From positions 1 to 64,000 of the forward strand of contig JACKAK010000010.1 in assembly GCA_020635115.1 (NCBI GenBank): a stretch of 64,000 nucleotides of DNA, read 5' to 3'. The stretch is from Halobacteriovoraceae bacterium. GTDB lineage: Bacteria > Bdellovibrionota > Bacteriovoracia > Bacteriovoracales > Bacteriovoracaceae. Positions 17,300-26,300 of the stretch are shown here, piece after piece. The notes below the pieces were generated by a model that saw only the letters and a program-made list of their open reading frames with translations, was not told where the DNA came from and searched no databases. The position numbers and the translations under genes are program-made. Within the stretch, counting starts at the first letter, position 1, and each line of letters begins with the position of its first letter.

Positions 17300-17695
17300 A
17301 TGGATTGTTCAAAGTATAAAATACTCATCGTAGATGACGAAGTTGATCTGGGCGAACTCTGTGTGGATTCATTTGAAATGGAAGGTTTTCAAGTAAAATA
17401 CTTCTCTTCAAGTGTTGAGGCCATGGAGCATTTGAATAGTAATAATGAAGTTTATGATGTCATTATTAGTGATGAAAATATGCCAGAGGTTAGTGGCCGA
17501 GACCTCTTGAAAGAGCTAGCTCAAAAAAATAAATTACAAAACACACTTTTCTATCTATCCACTGGAGACATCGAACTCAAAGAAGAAGAAATTGATGGAC
17601 TCGGCGGAGCTGGACTTCTCGTCAAACCTTATGACCTTGATGAAACCGTTGAAAAAATAAAAACTGGCCTTTTAAACAAAGTGGGCCAAATTTAG
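17300..17695 (+). CDS. Single-domain response regulator
   Basis: CheY-like receiver domain only, 131 residues. Acidic pocket D12-D13, phospho-acceptor D58 in ISDENMPEVSG, Thr/Ser at 87-88 (LSTGD) and Lys109 in LVKPYD are all present, so it should be phosphorylatable. No output domain, so it probably acts by protein contact. No cognate kinase lies alongside; a histidine kinase gene is at 20997. The 3' end overlaps tatA by 4 bases, tail to tail. Confidence 0.93.
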   Translation: MDCSKYKILIVDDEVDLGELCVDSFEMEGFQVKYFSSSVEAMEHLNSNNEVYDVIISDENMPEVSGRDLLKELAQKNKLQNTLFYLSTGDIELKEEEIDGLGGAGLLVKPYDLDETVEKIKTGLLNKVGQI

Positions 17696-17862
17696 TTTTC
17701 TTTTTCATCCTTATGTTCAATTTGGTCTTCCCTAAGTCCCTTTTTGAAATTTGTAAGAGACTTACCTAGAGCACTACCTAACTCTGGTAGTCTTTTTCCT
17801 CCAAAAACTAAAATTACGATGGCCAGCAATACAATTGCCTCTCCCATTCCAAGTCCAAACAT
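17692..17862 (-). CDS. tatA: Twin-arginine translocase subunit TatA/E
   Basis: 56 residues from ATG 17862, which sits 4 bases after a GGAGGG ribosome site; the upstream in-frame GTG lies inside that site. One N-terminal membrane helix (GEAIVLLAIVILVF), the FGGKRLPELG hinge typical of TatA, and an amphipathic helix (ALGKSLTNFKKG) are present. It forms the pore of the Tat pathway for folded proteins; tatB/tatC are not nearby. Confidence 0.94.
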   Translation of the reverse strand: MFGLGMGEAIVLLAIVILVFGGKRLPELGSALGKSLTNFKKGLREDQIEHKDEKEN

Positions 17863-17893
17863 CGATCCCTCCACTTAAAATAAAAAAACAACT

Positions 17894-18421
17894 CTAATAT
17901 ATTCTCTGTAAGGGCATTGTGTATTTACCCGGTGCATATTCAGTAAAACGCTGCATTTTAAGCTCGCTATATTTTTTGCTACTTATAGATCTACTTGCAA
18001 AGGGATAAATAGATATCCCACCTCTGGGAGTAAATTCTCCAATAACTTCAAGATATTTTGGTTTCATTAATTTAAATAGGTCATCACATATCTTTTGGAC
18101 ACAGTCTTCATGGAAATCTCCATGATTTCTGAAACTGAACAAATAAAGCTTTAATGATTTAGATTCAACCATTTTTTTATCTGCAATATAATTAATATAA
18201 ATTCGAGCAAAATCAGGTTGATTCGTCTTTGGACATAATGAAGTAAACTCACTACATAAAAAACTTGTCCAGGCATCAACCCCCGGGTTCTTATTATCAA
18301 AGGCCTCTAATAAATCAGGAGAGTAGTTGGTTGGATAAATTGTAGAGTGCTTACCAAGTGAGAAATTAACCAACTCCTTTTTCGATCTACCACTTTTTGT
18401 CTTAGATTTTTTACTTACCAT
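17894..18421 (-). CDS. queF: NADPH-dependent 7-cyano-7-deazaguanine reductase (QueF)
   Basis: Reduces preQ0 to preQ1 in queuosine synthesis for tRNA wobble modification. The catalytic Cys63 is in SLCPKTNQPDFARIYINY, the substrate-binding ESKSLKLYLFSFRNHG block begins at E86, and the active-site Asp70 is present. Length of 175 residues fits the short, single-domain YkvM-type subfamily plus a basic N-terminal extension. It lies 31 bases from tatA on the same strand, likely one transcript. Confidence 0.96.
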   Translation of the reverse strand: MVSKKSKTKSGRSKKELVNFSLGKHSTIYPTNYSPDLLEAFDNKNPGVDAWTSFLCSEFTSLCPKTNQPDFARIYINYIADKKMVESKSLKLYLFSFRNHGDFHEDCVQKICDDLFKLMKPKYLEVIGEFTPRGGISIYPFASRSISSKKYSELKMQRFTEYAPGKYTMPLQRIY

Positions 18422-18516
18422 TTGTTTTTAACCCTTGTATAAAGTTTGTTGTTAGATCCATTTGAGCAACAATATAAACGCATTGCACCCATAAAACAAG
18501 GGCCTAGGATAGACTT

Positions 18517-20916
18517 ATGCATCCAGAAATTCTAAAAGTTGTACTCATCCAATTAGGTTCTCCCAAAGATCCAAGTATTTCATCTGTTAGACATTATTTA
18601 AAAGAGTTTTTAGGTGATCCTAGAGTTGTCGATATAAATCCATTGGCCTGGAAAATCATATTAAATTTATTTGTATTGCCCTTTCGACCAAAACGATCTG
18701 CCGCTCTTTATGCAAATATTTGGAAAAACAATAGCTTTCCCCTTATCGAGTATACAAAAGATTTTTCTTCAAAACTAAGAAAAGAATTTGAAAAAACAAA
18801 TATTGAAATCGATTACTGTTTCGCTCTTTCAAATCCTCGTCCTGAAGAAATTTTTGAAAATTGGGAAAAAGATAGACAGGCCGGTAAAAATGTTGCCCAA
18901 AAAGTTATTTTCATACCCATGTTTCCACAATACTCTGAAAGTACAATCGGTAGTGTGATTGACTTCATTGGAAACGTTTTTCGCAAAATGGTGACAATCC
19001 CTAGGTATGAAGTCATAGATCATTTTCACAATTCTAAGGCCTTTATTGATGGATCAATTAGACAAATCGAACAATATATTCAAGGCGCAACCTTGGAAGG
19101 GAAAAATATTGATCATCTCATCATCTCTTTTCATGGAATTCCAAAACGCAGAGTTGTCATAAAAAAAGATCCATATTACAAACATTGTTTTGAAACATTT
19201 TGGCTTATAAAAAATAAAATAGTTCAACTTCCCCAAGATAAAATTACAATGACATTCCAGTCACGTTTCGGCAGTGAAGAATGGTTAACTCCCTATACCG
19301 AAAACAAAGTCATTGAAATTATAAAACAAGGTGATAAAAATATTGCAGTTTATTGCCCAAGCTTTGTTGCCGATTGCTTAGAGACGATTGATGAAATAGG
19401 AAGAGAACTTAACGAAGAAGCAAATCATCATGGAGGAAATATATTTCCCATTCCATGTCTCAACGATGATGACTTATGGGCCAAAGATTTTGCTGAATAT
19501 ATTAAAGCAAATATTAGTAATAAACCAATTCAAGATTATAACTATTTTCTAACACAAGAGAAGGCAAATACAATGAAAGAACCAAAACTAGAAAAAATTC
19601 CCCTTTCTAACGAAGCAAAATCAACTTTCAAAATTATATTTCTAACTTTATTTTTAGATTTAGTTGGATTTTCAATAATCTTTCCACTATTTCCGGCGTT
19701 AGCAAAATATTATCTAGAAAATGATGGGGAAAACTTCTTTTTAAATTTTATATTTAATACAATCACATCATTTACTTCGAATGGGGGAGCGATGAATGTC
19801 AATTCAATTGTCCTTTTTGGAGGAGCTCTTGGTGCAATTTATTCATTTCTACAATTCATAGCGGCCCCAATTTGGGGAACTATTTCAGATAGAATTGGTC
19901 GTAGACCTGTTCTGATTATTTCTGTGGCCGGTTTGGCCCTAAGTTATCTCCTTTGGTTTTTTTCAGGATCATTCACTCTTTTAATCTTGGCCAGATTTAT
20001 TGGTGGAATTATGGGCGGAAATATTTCCACGGCCACTGCAGTTGTGGCCGACGTTACAGATAACTCAAATCGTTCTAAAGGAATGGCCATTATAGGTATT
20101 TCATTTGCACTTGGCTTTATTATTGGGCCGGCCATGGGGGGAATTTTCTCTTTAATTGATTTAACAAAACATTTACCTAGCTTTAGTCATTGGGGAGTTA
20201 ATCCATTTTCAATGCCAGCTTTAATTGCTTTTTTACTTTCAGCATTCAATGTTATTTATATTTTAAAAAAATTCAAAGAAACTTTACCTGCAGATAAAAG
20301 AGGTAACAGTGAGGCCCAACGAAGTATTAACCCAATTAAGCTTTTTGCCCCTCTACCTTATCAGGGTGTGAACATTACGAACATTTCATATTTTCTTTTT
20401 TTAATGGCCTTTTCTGGAATGGAGTTCACTTTAACTTTTCTTGCAGTTGAAAGACTAAGTTACACATCAATGGAAAATGCATACATGTTCATTTTCATTG
20501 GTGTAATCATTGCACTAGTTCAAGGTGGATTTGTTAGAAGAAAAGCAAATGACATTGGGGAAAAGAAAGTTTCAATTATGGGACTATTTCTCCTGATACC
20601 AGGATTGATATTAATTGCTTTCGCACACAATTCATTTCTTTTATATTCAGGGCTCTTTTTTCTAGCGATTGGTTCATCAATGGCCATCCCTTGTCTTACT
20701 TCACTTGTATCAATGTATACCCCGGCCATTGAACAAGGAAAAAGCATTGGTATATTTCGCTCCCTAGGCGCACTATCAAGAGTTTTTGGTCCTATAATAG
20801 CATCACTTGTATACTGGAATTTTGGAGGACATGCTCCCTACATTTATGGGGCCATTTTTTTAATTATCCCAATCTTAATGCTGTCTAGACTTCCTAAAGT
20901 AAATTCAGCAGCATAG
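18517..20916 (+). CDS. hemH: Ferrochelatase fused to an MFS transporter
   Basis: Residues 1-335 are a complete ferrochelatase: VVLIQLGSP, FIPMFPQYSESTIGS, metal-site SFHGIP (H206), TFQSRFGSEEWLTPYT and CPSFVADCLETIDEIG (E289). It inserts Fe2+ into protoporphyrin. After a 35-residue hydrophilic linker a 12-helix major facilitator domain runs from about residue 370 to the end, with LFLDLVGFSIIFPLFP and the loop motif GTISDRIGRRPVLI of the drug-efflux (Tet/Bcr-like) type. There is no stop or frameshift between the two. An in-frame ATG at 19573 (residue 353) is preceded by GAGAAGG, so a separate transporter may also be made. A link of haem synthesis to porphyrin, haem or drug transport is inferred. 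Confidence 0.93.
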   Translation: MHPEILKVVLIQLGSPKDPSISSVRHYLKEFLGDPRVVDINPLAWKIILNLFVLPFRPKRSAALYANIWKNNSFPLIEYTKDFSSKLRKEFEKTNIEIDYCFALSNPRPEEIFENWEKDRQAGKNVAQKVIFIPMFPQYSESTIGSVIDFIGNVFRKMVTIPRYEVIDHFHNSKAFIDGSIRQIEQYIQGATLEGKNIDHLIISFHGIPKRRVVIKKDPYYKHCFETFWLIKNKIVQLPQDKITMTFQSRFGSEEWLTPYTENKVIEIIKQGDKNIAVYCPSFVADCLETIDEIGRELNEEANHHGGNIFPIPCLNDDDLWAKDFAEYIKANISNKPIQDYNYFLTQEKANTMKEPKLEKIPLSNEAKSTFKIIFLTLFLDLVGFSIIFPLFPALAKYYLENDGENFFLNFIFNTITSFTSNGGAMNVNSIVLFGGALGAIYSFLQFIAAPIWGTISDRIGRRPVLIISVAGLALSYLLWFFSGSFTLLILARFIGGIMGGNISTATAVVADVTDNSNRSKGMAIIGISFALGFIIGPAMGGIFSLIDLTKHLPSFSHWGVNPFSMPALIAFLLSAFNVIYILKKFKETLPADKRGNSEAQRSINPIKLFAPLPYQGVNITNISYFLFLMAFSGMEFTLTFLAVERLSYTSMENAYMFIFIGVIIALVQGGFVRRKANDIGEKKVSIMGLFLLIPGLILIAFAHNSFLLYSGLFFLAIGSSMAIPCLTSLVSMYTPAIEQGKSIGIFRSLGALSRVFGPIIASLVYWNFGGHAPYIYGAIFLIIPILMLSRLPKVNSAA

Positions 20917-20996
20917 GATTCCAGGCCTAAAAAATATTTGGACATTTTCTGTTTGTTTTTCTCAATTTTTTTTTTGATTTAACCGATTAGTCCGGT

Positions 20997-22631
20997 ATGG
21001 AAATGGAAAAATTTGAGAAGACAGTTCAAAAAGGAGCAAGTCTATTTAATAGATTGACCTACTTGCAAACTTTTCATCTTATGGGTGCATGTGGGTATTT
21101 GTCCTGGCATTGGGTGTATCAAGGGCTTCTTGAAAGTGATTATGACTATTTATGGTTTCGTGTTGCGATTTTCTTGCTGATGTGGGGACTTGTTATCTCT
21201 AGCTTAATTTTTAAAAAAATGAATGAGTTTCTAGAGTTGACGATGTTTCTTATTCTCTGTGCCGTGTTTGCTATTGATTTATTAGTAATGTGTAGACTTA
21301 ATCCAGGCTCTGTCTACCAGACATTTGGTATGTATATTCTGTTAAGTATTATGATTATCTCTGTAAAAAGAAATTCCTATATATATTCTTTTGCAGTTTT
21401 TTCTCTTCTACTTGTACTTCTTTCTCAATTACACGAACCATATCTTGCTGGAAATGTTTATTTCCATATGGTTGGACTAGGAACAATTATATTTTTTGGA
21501 GTTTTTTTCCAGCTAGAGAAAAACCGATACTATGAAAAAGCAAAGAAAGAAAGATATATGTATATGCAAGTTGAAAACGTATCTCATATTGGAGGATGGC
21601 ATTTAGACTTTGAAAGTGGAAAATTTTGGCCAAGTTATCAATTACAAAAAATACTTAGATTAAAATCGAAAGAAGAAGCATTCAGCCTAATTGATTTAAA
21701 ACCAATTCTTGGAGAATCAAATTACAACGATTTGGTTAAAAACATAAAAAAACTTAGAGATGAACTCAAAACTTTTGAAGACGAAATTCAGGTTAAAAAT
21801 TCAAATGGTTTGATTGATTATTATAAAATTGTAGCTAGGCCTTTTAAAGTTGAAGAATTAAAAGCTGAAAGTGCAATAGGTACTTTCCAAGATGTAACAG
21901 TTCTAAAGCAATTAGAAAATGAGTTGAATGAAGAAAAGGAAAAAGCTCTACTTCACTCAAAACTTTCTTCAGTAGGGAGACTCGCTTCAGGTATGGCCCA
22001 TGAGATTAATAATCCTCTGACAGTGATCAAAAATCTCTCAAGAAGACTCCTAAGAGAAGAGACGGATTCAAGAAAGGTAACTCTCTTAGAAAAAAATATT
22101 CGATCTGTTGACCGGGTTGCAGAAATTGTTCAAAAACTTAAGAGTATTTCTTCTACAGATTTAAAAGAAGGATTTGTAGCAACTGACATATGTGAATTAC
22201 TAGAAAATACACTTGTAGTGTTTAATTCAAATTTAAAAAAATATAATATAGAGCTGAACTATAACTTTCAAGAGATGAAATGTATTGTCAATACAAACGT
22301 TCCTTATATATCTCAAGTCATTGCAGGTCTTATAGAAAACTCCATTGAGGCCATAAAGGGCCTTGAAGAAAAATGGATACGAATTGAAATCACTGAAAGT
22401 ACACATGACTATCATATTCTTTTTGTGGATAGTGGAAAAGGAATTAAAAAAGACATCCATGAATCTATAATGGAACCGTTTTTTTCAACTAAGAAAAGTG
22501 GTCATGGAACAGGTCTAGGTCTAAGTTCATCTCTGTCAATTGTTAAAGAGCATGGTGGAGATCTTTATTTAGATTCTGCACATGAAAATACTACTTTTGT
22601 ACTTGTCCTGCCAAAATTGAATTTGGTATAA
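20997..22631 (+). CDS. Membrane sensor histidine kinase with PAS domain
   Basis: About six membrane helices in the first 180 residues form an integral-membrane sensor. A PAS-like domain follows at about 190-310 (HIGGWHLDFESGKFW, YKIVARPF). The HisKA dimerisation helix has phospho-acceptor His near residue 335 in MAHEINNP, and the HATPase domain shows N box LIENSIEAI, VDSGKGI, FFSTKKSGHGTGLGLS and a final strand. All catalytic blocks are intact. No response regulator gene adjoins it. The start may be the second ATG, 6 bases downstream. DUF547 gene follows 8 bases later, possibly co-transcribed. Confidence 0.93.
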   Translation: MEMEKFEKTVQKGASLFNRLTYLQTFHLMGACGYLSWHWVYQGLLESDYDYLWFRVAIFLLMWGLVISSLIFKKMNEFLELTMFLILCAVFAIDLLVMCRLNPGSVYQTFGMYILLSIMIISVKRNSYIYSFAVFSLLLVLLSQLHEPYLAGNVYFHMVGLGTIIFFGVFFQLEKNRYYEKAKKERYMYMQVENVSHIGGWHLDFESGKFWPSYQLQKILRLKSKEEAFSLIDLKPILGESNYNDLVKNIKKLRDELKTFEDEIQVKNSNGLIDYYKIVARPFKVEELKAESAIGTFQDVTVLKQLENELNEEKEKALLHSKLSSVGRLASGMAHEINNPLTVIKNLSRRLLREETDSRKVTLLEKNIRSVDRVAEIVQKLKSISSTDLKEGFVATDICELLENTLVVFNSNLKKYNIELNYNFQEMKCIVNTNVPYISQVIAGLIENSIEAIKGLEEKWIRIEITESTHDYHILFVDSGKGIKKDIHESIMEPFFSTKKSGHGTGLGLSSSLSIVKEHGGDLYLDSAHENTTFVLVLPKLNLV

Positions 22632-22639
22632 TCTTCTCG

Positions 22640-23395
22640 ATGCTAAAATGTATTTTTTTTATCTATTCAATTATTTTGCAAACATCTTTTATGGCGCAAG
22701 AAAAGATTTTTGATCATGAACATTTAAAGTTTCAAGAATTACTAGATAAATCAGTAGTAATAAAAGATAATCAATCCTATGTAAACTATGACACTATTAA
22801 TATCAAAATGCTTGAAGATTATTTAAATGATTTAAAGACCGTTTCAAAACAAGATTTTGAAAATTGGGAAAAAAACAAAAAATTGGCCTATCTAATAAAT
22901 TTATATAATGCTTCTACAATATATTTGGTAACAAAAGAAAAACCGAAGAATTCAATCAAAGAAATAGGTGGTTTTTTTTCAGGCCCTTGGAAGCTAAAAT
23001 TTATTAGACTTTTCAATGAAGATGTCAATCTAGATTATATTGAGCATGAGTTAATTCGTAAAAACTTTAATGACCACAGAGTGCATTTTGTTCTAAACTG
23101 TGCTTCAATCAGTTGTCCCTCTCTGCTTAAGAAGGTTTTAACATTCTCAACTTTGAATATACAATTGGATCATGCCAAAAAACATTTTTTTTCAAACGAA
23201 AAGAAAAATTATGTCGATCTTAAAAATAAAAAAGTTTATGTTTCAAAAATATTTAAATGGTACAGAGAAGATTTTGCAAAAAATGAAGCAGAACTTCTTT
23301 CTTATTTTCAAAAAAACCTCGATCAGAAAATTCTGCCAACATTTGAAATAAAGTTTTTAGAGTATAATTGGACTCTAAATAAGATTATGAATTAG
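22640..23395 (+). CDS. DUF547 family exported protein
   Basis: Signal peptide (about residues 1-19). DUF547 signatures are LINLYNASTIYLV, RVHFVLNCASISCPSL and VSKIFKWYREDF, so the domain is complete. The Cys-rich CASISCP block suggests a thiol-based active site related to papain-like folds, but the activity of the family is not established. Eight bases after the histidine kinase gene. Its 3' end overlaps the convergent bfr gene by 11 bases. Confidence 0.85.
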   Translation: MLKCIFFIYSIILQTSFMAQEKIFDHEHLKFQELLDKSVVIKDNQSYVNYDTINIKMLEDYLNDLKTVSKQDFENWEKNKKLAYLINLYNASTIYLVTKEKPKNSIKEIGGFFSGPWKLKFIRLFNEDVNLDYIEHELIRKNFNDHRVHFVLNCASISCPSLLKKVLTFSTLNIQLDHAKKHFFSNEKKNYVDLKNKKVYVSKIFKWYREDFAKNEAELLSYFQKNLDQKILPTFEIKFLEYNWTLNKIMN

Positions 23396-23867
23396 AAGAC
23401 ATCTCAATTTGAGACTGCATGTAATTTTGTTCGCCAACTTTATCAAGTAATCCTAATTGTGTTTCTAACCAGTCTACATGATGTTCTTCACTTTTAAGAA
23501 TATCTAAAAAAAGTGATCGCGTTGCGTAATCAGCTTCATCCTCAGCTAATTTGATATACTGTTTTAAAGCTGGAACGGCCTCCATTTCAACTTCAAGATC
23601 AGACTCAATAATTTCTCTAATATTTTGTCCAATTCTGACTCGCCCCATACGTTGTACATTAGGCAATCCTTCAAGAAATAGTATTCTTTTTATTAATTCA
23701 TCAGCATGCTTCATTTCGTCAATTGAGGCCTCATATTCAAGTCTACCAAGTTTGCTTAAACCCCAGTCTTGGAGCATTCTTGCATGTAAAAAATATTGAT
23801 TGATTGCTGTAAGTTCCCTTGTTAACACATCATTTAAAGCATCTATTATTTTTTGATTTCCCTTCAT
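23385..23867 (-). CDS. bfr: Bacterioferritin
   Basis: Iron-storage protein forming a 24-subunit cage. All ferroxidase-centre residues are in standard positions: E18, Y25, E51, H54, E94, E127, H130, and Met52 supplies the axial ligand for inter-subunit haem. 160 residues, usual length. ATG with AAAGGAG upstream. No bfd (bacterioferritin-associated ferredoxin) gene beside it. Confidence 0.96.
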   Translation of the reverse strand: MKGNQKIIDALNDVLTRELTAINQYFLHARMLQDWGLSKLGRLEYEASIDEMKHADELIKRILFLEGLPNVQRMGRVRIGQNIREIIESDLEVEMEAVPALKQYIKLAEDEADYATRSLFLDILKSEEHHVDWLETQLGLLDKVGEQNYMQSQIEMSSNS

Positions 23868-23979
23868 TTCAACTCCTTTATTTGGCCGGTTATAACATAA
23901 TTTATCAAAACATCAAAAAGACATTTTAAAAAAATCTACTCATTGTGGCGGGCCAAGTAGAATTGTGATATAAGTCCCC

Positions 23980-25026
23980 ATGGCCAAAAAATTAGAAAAT
24001 AAGAAAGTTGAAATTCTATCCAAAGAAGATTTAAAGAAAGGTGATTCAACTCAAAAGTCAAAAGATATTGATGCAAGATTTAAAGAAGTCGCTATTGATG
24101 GCCAGGCCATTGATCAAGAAACTCTTCAACAAGAGAAATTATCAAATGATCTGGAGATTCTGAGCTCAAAAGACCTGGCCATATACAAACCTAAAGATCT
24201 TAAAGATCCTCTCTATCAGTATTTAGAAGAAGTCTCCAAATATAAATTATTAACAATTGAGGAAGAAAAAGAACTACTTGAAAAATTAAAAAACACCGGG
24301 GACATTGAAACTGCTAAAAAATTAGTGACTGCCAACCTACGTCTTGTCGTTAAGATTGCTATGGAATATCGAAACGCTTACCAAAATGTCATGGATCTCA
24401 TACAAGAAGGAAATATAGGACTCATGAAGGCCGTCTCAAAATATGACTCTTCCAAAGGGGCCAAACTTTCATATTACGCAAGCTGGTGGATTAGATCATA
24501 TATACTTAAATTTATCCTCGACAATTTTAGATTAATTAAAATTGGAACTACCAACGAACAAAAAAAATTATTTTATAATTTACTTCGAGAAAAAGAACGC
24601 CTCATTGCGAGAGGGCTTGCTCCTGACACGAAGTTGATCTCTGATAGTCTTGGTGTTTCTCAGAAGGCCGTTGATCAAATGGATCAACGACTTGGTAGCT
24701 CTGGGATTGAACTAAGCATTGATACTCCTCTTAAAAATGAATCAACTTCTACAATCGGTGACATGATTCAATCAGACGAAATAGCACTTGAAGACAAAGT
24801 ATCTCAGAGTCAGGATTTAAGACTTTTTAATTCTCATCTTCAAGATTTTATTGGAAAACTTAAAAAACGTGATAAAGAAATATTTGCTAAACGTTTATTG
24901 TCGGATGATCCACCTTCTCTTCAGTCTATTGCAGATAGTTATGGAATTACACGTGAGCGCGTAAGACAGATAGAGTCAAGGCTGATCCAGTCTTTAAAGA
25001 GCTATATGTCCCAGTTTTTGCGATAA
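23980..25026 (+). CDS. rpoH: RNA polymerase sigma factor, RpoH-like (sigma-32 family)
   Basis: Group 3/4-type sigma-70 relative. Region 2 shows LVTANLRLVVKIAMEYRN, DLIQEGNIGLMKAVSKYD and YASWWIRSYILKFILDN (core binding, -10 recognition). The RpoH box is seen as QKKLFYNLLREKERL, which separates sigma-32 from RpoD. Region 4 at the C-terminus has a helix-turn-helix, LQSIADSYGITRERVRQIE. The N-terminal 70 residues are a charged extension longer than in E. coli RpoH. It likely directs heat-shock or stress genes. No own ribosome site is obvious. It heads the long run of plus-strand envelope genes but is separated from them by about 115 bases. Confidence 0.93.
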   Translation: MAKKLENKKVEILSKEDLKKGDSTQKSKDIDARFKEVAIDGQAIDQETLQQEKLSNDLEILSSKDLAIYKPKDLKDPLYQYLEEVSKYKLLTIEEEKELLEKLKNTGDIETAKKLVTANLRLVVKIAMEYRNAYQNVMDLIQEGNIGLMKAVSKYDSSKGAKLSYYASWWIRSYILKFILDNFRLIKIGTTNEQKKLFYNLLREKERLIARGLAPDTKLISDSLGVSQKAVDQMDQRLGSSGIELSIDTPLKNESTSTIGDMIQSDEIALEDKVSQSQDLRLFNSHLQDFIGKLKKRDKEIFAKRLLSDDPPSLQSIADSYGITRERVRQIESRLIQSLKSYMSQFLR

Positions 25027-25142
25027 ATATGAGATTTTTTCATAGTGCAACACCTTGAAATCTTAAATTTATTCAAAAACACTGCTGTGCATTTGATTTG
25101 GATTCATTCTTGCATTATATCTACCGTGGAGTAAATTTTTTT

Positions 25143-26300
25143 ATGTGTAAGTTTTTAAAATCCTTTAATTTTCACCTACACTTGTTTATAGGGTATCTAT
25201 TATATTATACCCCCTTTGCTTATTCAGACATTTGGAAGGGTGAAAATGTTGAAAATATAAACAATCGTCGACAAAAAGTTTTACAATTTGACCACAAAAT
25301 TCGTTTTGAAACTCAAATGTACGGTCTCAATGTAAATTCACCCATGAATGAAACGCAGGCCATGGGTGTAGCTTTTTTAGGTGGAGTCCATGCAGAATTC
25401 TCAAAACAATTACAGTTTATTTTCCAAGGTGGACTTTACTTAGAAACTGGTGCTCAGAAATCAACTCTACTCAACGAATATGCACCTGAAAAAGATTTAC
25501 TACTCTATGAAGCAAGAGGAATTTTTCGACCTTTTAAATCACTTACGCTTGAGGGAGGTGCGATAAATCAAAGCTATTTGGATAGCCCCTTATTTTTAGA
25601 CAAACTCGCTTTTCTTGGGACAAGGCAGAAATTAGAATTCAATTTATGGGCCAACTCAAATGTTGTACTAGACTTCACCCAACTAGTTCCTGATAACAAA
25701 ACAATGGTAAATCGCATTGGAAGTATCAAAGAAGGTACTCCAAAACTTTTTATTGAAAGAATAGCACTTTCTCAAAAAATATATAAATCTCAATTAGAAT
25801 TTTATGGACTCTATTTTTCATATAGAGACGTTTCTGAAGGAATTGCTGAGCAATCCAGACTTATGGGAAATACCGTTAAAGGAATAGGTGAAGATTCCTA
25901 CTTCTCATATCAATATGAGGGAATAGGTTTAGGTACAAGAATTAAACAGGAATTTGGAAACTGGAGTGGGGTACTAGGGCTCGATTATATCAGAAATAAT
26001 TATGCTCCTATTAATCGAGACGAATCCATTCGAACTTTTATTGGGGCCTCGTATAAACATATCGTTTTGCAAGTAGGTACCTTCAGAAATGAATCCGATG
26101 CCTCTATCGCTTATTATAATGACAAAGATTACGGGCATAGTGGAATGAAAGGAAAGTTTGGAACCTTAAGTTATCTTATTCCCTATTCTGAATTAAGTCT
26201 CAAACTTGACTATTATACAGCAACACCACTTGAAAATGCATTAGAGCGATCTAAGCAGGATGTTACGTTTATTTCAATATCGAGGAAATATGAACTTTAA
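25143..26300 (+). CDS. Predicted outer-membrane protein, unknown
   Basis: The ATG at 25143, with GTGGAG upstream, gives a signal peptide ending in FAYS near residue 28; a TTG at 25098 would extend it by 15 residues. The mature part is made of alternating hydrophobic strands with many Tyr/Phe/Gly residues (for example QLQFIFQGGLYLE, LTLEGGAINQSYL, FIGASYKHIVLQVGTF), as in beta-barrels. It overlaps the start of the lipoprotein gene at 26290 by 11 bases, so the two are translationally coupled and likely interact. No known family. Confidence 0.65.
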   Translation: MCKFLKSFNFHLHLFIGYLLYYTPFAYSDIWKGENVENINNRRQKVLQFDHKIRFETQMYGLNVNSPMNETQAMGVAFLGGVHAEFSKQLQFIFQGGLYLETGAQKSTLLNEYAPEKDLLLYEARGIFRPFKSLTLEGGAINQSYLDSPLFLDKLAFLGTRQKLEFNLWANSNVVLDFTQLVPDNKTMVNRIGSIKEGTPKLFIERIALSQKIYKSQLEFYGLYFSYRDVSEGIAEQSRLMGNTVKGIGEDSYFSYQYEGIGLGTRIKQEFGNWSGVLGLDYIRNNYAPINRDESIRTFIGASYKHIVLQVGTFRNESDASIAYYNDKDYGHSGMKGKFGTLSYLIPYSELSLKLDYYTATPLENALERSKQDVTFISISRKYEL

